From NCBI GenBank assembly GCA_903846015.1, contig CAIMZS010000535.1, forward strand, positions 1 through 47,873: DNA of 47,873 nt, given 5' to 3'. Source of the stretch: an uncultured Anaerolineae bacterium. Lineage in GTDB: Bacteria; Chloroflexota; Anaerolineae; Anaerolineales; Villigracilaceae. Positions 42,941 to 47,873 of the stretch are shown one piece after another (within the stretch, counting starts at the first letter, position 1; every line of letters starts with the position of its first letter). Made by a program: the position numbers and the translations under genes. The notes beneath the pieces were generated by a model. The model worked only from the letters and a program-made list of their open reading frames with translations, had not been told where the DNA came from and did not search any database.

Positions 42941-43303
42941 TTAGCCCAGTGCAGCCACGACCGTTCTGAGCAAGATCTGCGAGCTGGATGGTTTGGTCAG
43001 GAAGCCCTGAATGTTAACTTGCTCACCCAAGGCAAGTTCCTGGTCATCACCGCTCGCAGTCAGAATAATCACCGGTAAGCTGGATAAGCGCTGATCGGCT
43101 CGGATAAGCCGCAGCAAGCTGATGCCATCCATTACCGGCATGGAAATATCAAGAATGGCAAGCTCCACCGTAGTTTGGCGCAAAATCTCCAATCCGACCT
43201 CGCCATTGGAAGCCACAAGCACGGTATAACCTGCCTTGCGCAGTGTATAGCTAAGGATGCGCTGGTTATTTGGATCATCATCGACGATAAGAATAGTGGT
43301 CAT
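42941..43303 (-). CDS. Single-domain response regulator (CheY-like)
   Basis: A 120-residue receiver domain with no output domain. It has VDDDP near the N-terminus, phosphorylation site D52 in LDISMPVMDG, LTASG and FLTKPSSS with the switch lysine. ATG at 43301-43303 begins four residues before the first strand; the open frame runs 48 nt further upstream but that part looks unrelated, and no strong ribosome site helps to decide. A stand-alone receiver often takes phosphate from a hybrid kinase or controls a phosphatase by binding. Here the likely partners are the hybrid kinase at 37290 and the adjoining partner-switching proteins. Confidence 0.9.
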   Translation of the reverse strand: MTTILIVDDDPNNQRILSYTLRKAGYTVLVASNGEVGLEILRQTTVELAILDISMPVMDGISLLRLIRADQRLSSLPVIILTASGDDQELALGEQVNIQGFLTKPSSSQILLRTVVAALG

Positions 43304-43365
43304 GGGCGCACCCACAGAGTCCTTTAGATAAGATCCCAATCCCATGTCCATGCAGGGAGCTGGAC

Positions 43366-43383
43366 TAGCACAGGGACCGGGTT
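43366..43383 (+). repeat. Fragment of the dispersed repeat
   Basis: AGCACAGGGACCGGGTTT resembles the GCAGGAACCGGGAC family. It lies in the 102-nt gap between the response regulator and the first STAS gene. Confidence 0.3.
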
Positions 43384-43405
43384 TCGGTTTTGGAATATTG
43401 AAATT

Positions 43406-43750
43406 TCAAAAACCTTTGGGAATAATTTGAGATGGGTCAATAGATGTGAATACCTGGTCAAACTTAGTCAATTTCAAGATACGCGCGGCGACTTCTTCCC
43501 GTGGCCAGATCAAGCGTACGTCACCGCCTGCCTGGCGTGTCCGTTTGAGGGCACTGATCAACACTGCCAGTCCCGCAGAGTCTATCATGCTTACAGCAGC
43601 CAGATCAAAAACAAGATGGCTGACGCCTTGTTCGATGAATTCATCACAGGTTTTACGCAAAGCAGGGGCTTCAAATGCATCAAGACGACCGGAAAGGGCA
43701 ATCGAAACGATTCTGATCGTATAGTCTGTAGGGATAATTTGTAGAGACAT
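43406..43750 (-). CDS. STAS-domain anti-sigma factor antagonist
   Basis: A 114-residue SpoIIAA/RsbV-type STAS protein. The phosphorylatable serine aligned with RsbV Ser56 is S58 in SMIDSAGLAV, and the flanking LVFDL and GGDVRLI strands fit the fold. ATG at 43748-43750 has AAGGAG four bases away, so the longer open frame upstream is not used. Known role: the dephosphorylated form binds the RsbW-type kinase and frees its target. It lies 163 nt downstream of the kinase gene. A second STAS gene is at 46177, so the module has two antagonists. Confidence 0.93.
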   Translation of the reverse strand: MSLQIIPTDYTIRIVSIALSGRLDAFEAPALRKTCDEFIEQGVSHLVFDLAAVSMIDSAGLAVLISALKRTRQAGGDVRLIWPREEVAARILKLTKFDQVFTSIDPSQIIPKGF

Positions 43751-43913
43751 AAAACTCCTTCTGAACCGCAGATTATGATGATTTCGGAGATTTTTGAGCA
43801 AGAGCATCTGAGCGTTGACACAGGATTGAAAAGAGGGTGTTACGGCGCAGATGTTTAGCTCACCCAAATATAGTTCTGATCTCCATTGTGCGCATCCCAG
43901 TTACTTGTGCGGG

Positions 43914-44345
43914 TTAGTGGTTAGCAACCCGTTTCCGCAACGTCCAAACATTTTGCCCGGCTCCGAAGGGTGTCACGGGAATGTTCTGATATTCGATATT
44001 ATCAACCAGCGACTGGATGATAGCCATGCCATAGCCGCTTTCGGCCAGATCGACAGGTTCAGGCATAGAAATGGAATCAAGATCCAGTTGGGCGGATTTT
44101 CCGAAATCGACAGTTTGAATAATTAGCATCCCTGCTTCGAGCGTCAGTGTAATCTCGATGGATTGATCTGTATACTTATTATAGGCGTGGTCAACCAGGT
44201 TAACCAGCAGTTCATGCAGGGCAAGTTCGCAACATCCAACAATATCGTCGGGAATGTGAGCAGCGATCAACACAGCGCGAAGCGCTTCGTCAGCGATACG
44301 CACTTCTTCATAAGTGGAAGCGATGATAATGGTCTCGGATGTCAT
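43914..44345 (-). CDS. RsbW/SpoIIAB-like serine kinase (anti-sigma regulatory factor)
   Basis: A 143-residue GHKL-type ATPase of the RsbW family. The N-box is ELALHELLVNLVDHAY, followed by TVDFGKSA in the G1 position and ESGYGMAIIQSLVD as the G2 box, so the ATP site seems complete. Such kinases phosphorylate STAS antagonists and bind a sigma factor or other target. No sigma factor gene is present in the window, so the target is unknown and may be outside it or a different kind of protein. The ATG at 44343-44345 is 2 nt after the stop of the phosphatase gene, a clear sign of coupled translation. Confidence 0.9.
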   Translation of the reverse strand: MTSETIIIASTYEEVRIADEALRAVLIAAHIPDDIVGCCELALHELLVNLVDHAYNKYTDQSIEITLTLEAGMLIIQTVDFGKSAQLDLDSISMPEPVDLAESGYGMAIIQSLVDNIEYQNIPVTPFGAGQNVWTLRKRVANH

Positions 44346-44347
44346 AG

Positions 44348-45967
44348 TTAATGTATTTTGATAATAATGATGGTACGGTCATCATCCTGTGGATGTCCAT
44401 CGGCAAAAGTGTTTGTGATTGCAAAAAGCGTTTCAGCTATTTCTTTGGCGCTTGACTGACGCGAGCTGGCAAATACCTCTTTTAAACGTTCATAGCCGAA
44501 CATCTCGCCATGGATGTCGCGAGACTCAGGAAACCCATCAGAAGCAACAATAAAAATATCGCCGGAAGAAAGAGCCAGGGTGCAGGAAGAATACGTATAT
44601 TCCTCAAAAATCCCAATAGGGATATCCTGCGCTTCAAGCAGGATTGGCTCACCTTTGAATGGAACGTACAGGATTGGACTCTGCCCGGCATTACAGTAAG
44701 ACAGGGTCAAAGTGTCGCGATTCAAAATTCCGATGAAGGCAGTGGTAAACATCCCCACGATAGAAAAATCATCCAACATGTCATCATTCAATCTTTTCAT
44801 CAACTGATGCGGTGCTGTGAAAGGCATGTTGCGCGCGGCAGAACGAGCGACTGTGCGTGTCATACTCATCAACAAGGCAGCGGATAACCCTTTGCCAGTC
44901 ACATCTCCAAGCAGAAACACAAGCGATTGATCAGGTAACGAGTCGTTGGGGCGCTTATCTTGAATCTCGTGCGAAAAGCCAACGCCCTCCTGCACATCAG
45001 AAGAAGCATTTGAACGAGCCAGTAACAATAAATCAAAAAAATCGCCGCCGACTTCAAGCGCCGGGCTTGATATGGCATACAAGTCAATATCCGGGAGAAC
45101 TGGCAGCTTTTGCGGCAAGAGTGCCATCTGCACCTGGCGGGCGAGGCTCATTTCAGTCTCGAGACGGGTGCGAGCAAGGGCATCCTGCACAAGCATTGCA
45201 TTCTCCAGTTGTGCGCCGGTTTGTTCAGCCAGGGCCCTGGCAAGTTTGATGTCGGGAGAAGTAAAATCATCTGTTTTTTCGAAGAAACCCAGAGCAGCAA
45301 AAACATTATCGCGTACCAGAATGGAAACCATCATAACATTTCGCAGACCTACCGGCAAAGTGCTGGAATCATGGAAGGTGTGCTGCTGAGGATTGCGGCG
45401 ATAAAGCATGCATGCAACTTCGATCTGTGTATCGGGCAGTGGCTTCTGACAATGCTGACGAATGAGTGCGGGCTGGCCTGATTGGGTCAAAATGACAAAA
45501 GTGCTGTTAACTTTTAGCAGCCGGCTGGCTTCACTTGCCAGCAGCTCAAGCAAGGCGGGAATTTCAAGGGTACGGCGTGTGACCTTACTGAGATCATAAA
45601 GAGCAACAAGGCGATCCTGTGTTTCCACCAAAGCGGCAGTGAGGCTCTCAAGATCAGATTCGCTTTTCAGCAGGTTGGAAAACAACTCAATGATCATTTC
45701 AGCAACGGGCTGCCAGGATTTCCAGGATAAATCATCGGCATGATTTGCCACCCCATAAGATACAGGGTCTGACCCAAAAACATGAATTGCAAGCCCATCT
45801 TTCGAAGAAGCTATCAGAACTGGTCGGATGGGAGCAATATCAGCGGGATATTTATCAAGTACGGTTTCACCATCAAGCAGGAGTACACAGCTTGCGCCAA
45901 TGCGTAAAAAAACATCAGCGAGGCTGTGAAATTTAGGTTTGTGAGAAGCAAATATATCGGCAAACAT
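44348..45967 (-). CDS. RsbU/SpoIIE-type PP2C phosphatase with GAF domain
   Basis: A 539-residue protein with an unassigned N-terminal region (about 1-110), a GAF sensor (about 125-270), a linker helix and a SpoIIE/PP2C phosphatase (about 285-535). The metal aspartates are in EVGGDFFD, LLGDVTGKGLSAAL, IVASDGFPES and DDDRTIIIIK. An inserted loop (about 320-350) separates two phosphatase strands. It would dephosphorylate the STAS proteins in response to a signal sensed by the GAF or N-terminal part. The ATG at 45965-45967 has no obvious ribosome site. It is followed by the kinase gene within 2 nt. Confidence 0.92.
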   Translation of the reverse strand: MFADIFASHKPKFHSLADVFLRIGASCVLLLDGETVLDKYPADIAPIRPVLIASSKDGLAIHVFGSDPVSYGVANHADDLSWKSWQPVAEMIIELFSNLLKSESDLESLTAALVETQDRLVALYDLSKVTRRTLEIPALLELLASEASRLLKVNSTFVILTQSGQPALIRQHCQKPLPDTQIEVACMLYRRNPQQHTFHDSSTLPVGLRNVMMVSILVRDNVFAALGFFEKTDDFTSPDIKLARALAEQTGAQLENAMLVQDALARTRLETEMSLARQVQMALLPQKLPVLPDIDLYAISSPALEVGGDFFDLLLLARSNASSDVQEGVGFSHEIQDKRPNDSLPDQSLVFLLGDVTGKGLSAALLMSMTRTVARSAARNMPFTAPHQLMKRLNDDMLDDFSIVGMFTTAFIGILNRDTLTLSYCNAGQSPILYVPFKGEPILLEAQDIPIGIFEEYTYSSCTLALSSGDIFIVASDGFPESRDIHGEMFGYERLKEVFASSRQSSAKEIAETLFAITNTFADGHPQDDDRTIIIIKIH

Positions 45968-46021
45968 TTTAGGTTTTATTAGTTTTATTAGATGAAGGCC
46001 AAGAGCGACAACAGATTGACG

Positions 46022-46042
46022 CCCCGCGCAGGAACCGGGACT
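46022..46042 (+). repeat. Dispersed repeat, type copy
   Basis: CCCCGCGCAGGAACCGGGAC (46022-46041) is the clearest copy of the family seen at 32123 (inverted), 35214, 41427, 42893 and 43366. It lies in the 209-nt gap between the phosphatase and the second STAS gene; nothing else was found there. Confidence 0.5.
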
Positions 46043-46176
46043 ATCCAGATTACAGGATGATGATCATTAGAACTGGCGCAAGAGCCTTTTCATGCCGGGT
46101 CATAGAATATCACAGAAACTGGGAAACCATCCGAACAGGTTATCCAGCCCATGCCTGTGCTTTTCAGAAAAGCACA

Positions 46177-46509
46177 TTATTCAGGTTGGATAGCTTCCTG
46201 CTCGGTTGCATAGATGCCAAAGGCTTTATCCAACCTGGTCAGCTCAAAAATGACTCGCACTGGTTGTTGGAGAGCACAGAGTGTAAGATCTCCGCCTTTT
46301 TCCCGGCAATGCTTAAGCCCCTGTACCAGGGTGGAGAGCGCCGAGGAGTCGATAAAGTTAACCTCTGCCAGGTTGACGACCAGGTGTGTATTACCGATAC
46401 CGATTTGCTCGTTGAGCCAGTCACGTACCTGAACAACCTCATGGGCGTCAAATCGGCCTTTGAGCCTCAAGATGAAGGTGTCTCCGTGAGATGATTTTTT
46501 GATTTCCAT
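46177..46509 (-). CDS. Second STAS-domain anti-sigma factor antagonist
   Basis: A 110-residue STAS protein with the phosphorylation serine at S55 in FIDSSALSTL, the LVVNLAEV strand before it and GGDLTLCAL after it. ATG at 46507-46509 has AAGGAAA upstream. It differs clearly from the other STAS protein (43406-43750), so the two may have separate inputs or outputs in the partner-switching circuit. It lies upstream of the phosphatase and kinase genes on the same strand, 209 nt away. Confidence 0.92.
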   Translation of the reverse strand: MEIKKSSHGDTFILRLKGRFDAHEVVQVRDWLNEQIGIGNTHLVVNLAEVNFIDSSALSTLVQGLKHCREKGGDLTLCALQQPVRVIFELTRLDKAFGIYATEQEAIQPE

Positions 46510-46667
46510 GAGAGATTTCCTTTTCGAGTAACATCATAAGAAATACTATCGCAGTAGAGTACCTATCCATCGCGCGCAGATTGGAACGTCGCAGAGATCA
46601 CGTTCATCGGGAGCCCACGCGAAATGGGAGTGATTCCAGTCATTTTATGTCCATGCGCAGAACGGAA

Positions 46668-47864
46668 TCATTTGAGTAATTCCTGAAAATGGAAAATGTA
46701 CCAATCGACCACGTCACTGATGGGCAAACCATTCGCCGCCAAAAAATTTCGAGAGCCGATTTCTAGCTGACGTTCCGGGAAGTCGATTACTCGACAAATG
46801 GCATCCGCAAGACTCCTGGCATCTGTTGGCTCGAAAAATTCGCCGTCATAACCTTCTTCCCGCACAAGCTCAGCCAGATCACCTAAGTTAGGCAGCACCA
46901 CTGACTTGCCAAATCCACCTGCCTGGTGCAGCACGCCCGAACTACCCGTGGTGCTCGTATATGGAAAAACCACAACCCAGGCTTCTCCAAAGATACGCGG
47001 CACATCTTCTTCCGAAACATACCCGGTGAAATGGATATTCGGGACATGAGAAAACTGGGTTTTGACGCCATCCAGATAACCTTTCATGTTCGGGCTATCC
47101 GTTCCGGCAATCACCAATCTGGCACCTGGGTGAGCAGGCAGGAGCATTTCAAAGGCTTCTGCCAAAATTTCCACTTTTTTGTAGGTTCCGAATTTTCCAA
47201 AAGTCATAATGTTTGGGGCGCCTTCTGGCACAGGGGAAATACGATTCTCCAAAGAGCCTTTCCCTACCGGATCTTCAAATGAACCGTGGGGCGCCAAAAT
47301 GACATTTTTTGCGTGATATTTATTTTCCAGAATCTCAACATACTTTGGGATGGTCACGGCCACCAGGTCGGCTGCCAGGATAAAGCGTGTAACAATATTT
47401 CCAAAGAGACGAATCACACTTTCGATGAGCGTATTTCCGCCAAAACCGGCCGATTTCAGGTTGACCGTTTCCATGATATTGTGGAGCAGCACCACGGTCT
47501 TGAATCCAGAATTTTTCACCAACCAGGGTGTCAACAACCCAAGTGTTGCCGGAATTTTCTTATCCGCAAACGATGCGAATTGGATATTAAAGAGCACGAT
47601 ATCGGGATTAACCTGGCGAACAGCATTTCGGATGCGCAAGATATTATTCCATGCTCCAAAATTCCAACATGGAATAAAATGCACAGGGATGGAGCCAGGT
47701 TCCTGCTCGGATGGATAAGACTGCCCTTCCGGGAGTTCATCCACCAGTAAAAAAAGTTCCGCGGCGCTTTCCGGTTTCAGGCGCAAGAAGCGCACAAAGT
47801 GATAGGCATACTCGTTAAGCGAGCCTTTCGATGGCGGGTGTGTTGTGACTATGGCAATACGCAT
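46668..47864 (-). CDS. Glycosyltransferase family 4 (GT-B)
   Basis: A 398-residue GT-B glycosyltransferase. The N-terminal Rossmann part begins MRIAIVTTHPPSKGSLNEYA, a typical acceptor-side opening, and includes VVLLHNIMET. The C-terminal half has NIMTFGKFGTYKK, RLVIAGTDSP, IHFTGYVSEEDV and a PYTSTTGSSGVLHQAG segment that stands where the EX7E nucleotide-sugar motif usually lies. It would add a sugar to the polysaccharide of this locus; mannose is possible given manA and manC, but not shown. Only nine bases upstream are visible, so its promoter and upstream neighbours are unknown. Confidence 0.88.
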   Translation of the reverse strand: MRIAIVTTHPPSKGSLNEYAYHFVRFLRLKPESAAELFLLVDELPEGQSYPSEQEPGSIPVHFIPCWNFGAWNNILRIRNAVRQVNPDIVLFNIQFASFADKKIPATLGLLTPWLVKNSGFKTVVLLHNIMETVNLKSAGFGGNTLIESVIRLFGNIVTRFILAADLVAVTIPKYVEILENKYHAKNVILAPHGSFEDPVGKGSLENRISPVPEGAPNIMTFGKFGTYKKVEILAEAFEMLLPAHPGARLVIAGTDSPNMKGYLDGVKTQFSHVPNIHFTGYVSEEDVPRIFGEAWVVVFPYTSTTGSSGVLHQAGGFGKSVVLPNLGDLAELVREEGYDGEFFEPTDARSLADAICRVIDFPERQLEIGSRNFLAANGLPISDVVDWYIFHFQELLK

Positions 47865-47873
47865 GCTTTACTC

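Noticed and set aside
43406-46509. Loss of the phosphorylated serine in one STAS protein
   Set aside because: Alignment with RsbV and SpoIIAA places the site right after the conserved Asp; both proteins keep Ser there (S58 and S55).
1-47873. CRISPR array, tRNA, rRNA or insertion sequence
   Set aside because: I saw no regularly spaced repeats, no cloverleaf or CCA end, no rRNA-like sequence and no transposase; the repeats present are short and scattered.

Overview
The window reads as a piece of a bacterial chromosome of roughly 50% GC. The mix of families suggests a Chloroflexota member, perhaps Anaerolineae-like: an FHA-ABC fusion transporter, AarF kinases in tandem, KdpDE with a KimA-like permease, and an RsbU/RsbW-type module inside a glycan operon. 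No rRNA or marker gene is present, so this placement is an inference.

Left arm (1-8686, all minus strand): a tight run of two small unknown genes, two AarF/UbiB-family kinases (one with a normal catalytic core, one with the catalytic residues replaced), a triple-FHA ABC transporter, and a 4'-phosphopantetheinyl transferase cut by the window edge. A 329-nt divergent region with a near-consensus sigma-70 promoter (8881-8909) separates this arm from the next.

Biosynthetic core (9016-21879, plus strand; 21912-23771, minus strand): a type I PKS (KS-AT-DH-ACP, no KR), a HemN-like radical SAM protein with an unusual CX7CX2C cluster motif, an NRPS (carrier-C-A-PCP-thioester reductase) with an altered C-domain active site, a stand-alone ketoreductase that overlaps the NRPS stop, a membrane-anchored methyltransferase, a decayed second copy of the ketoreductase, and a convergent flavin-dependent halogenase-like gene with its own promoter. 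The simplest reading is a small hybrid polyketide-peptide pathway. The ketoreductase would supply the missing KR in trans, the product would leave by NAD(P)H reduction, and the PPTase and ABC transporter of the left arm would activate the carriers and export the product. This is the best candidate for an undescribed system here.

Middle (24039-35158): a CPA2 cation/proton antiporter, a dikinase with the domain order of rifampin phosphotransferase, kdpD-kdpE without kdpFABC, an unknown 362-residue gene and a KimA-like potassium permease. A 26-nt repeat occurs near three of these loci.

Right arm (35349-47864, all minus strand): a nucleoside phosphorylase, mannose-6-phosphate isomerase, a large hybrid histidine kinase, mannose-1-phosphate guanylyltransferase, a polysaccharide flippase, a single-domain response regulator, and a partner-switching set (STAS, RsbW-like kinase, RsbU-like phosphatase, second STAS) followed by a family 4 glycosyltransferase. 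This looks like a GDP-mannose-dependent polysaccharide locus with its own signalling. Its gaps carry a short dispersed repeat related to CCCCGCGCAGGAACCGGGAC.
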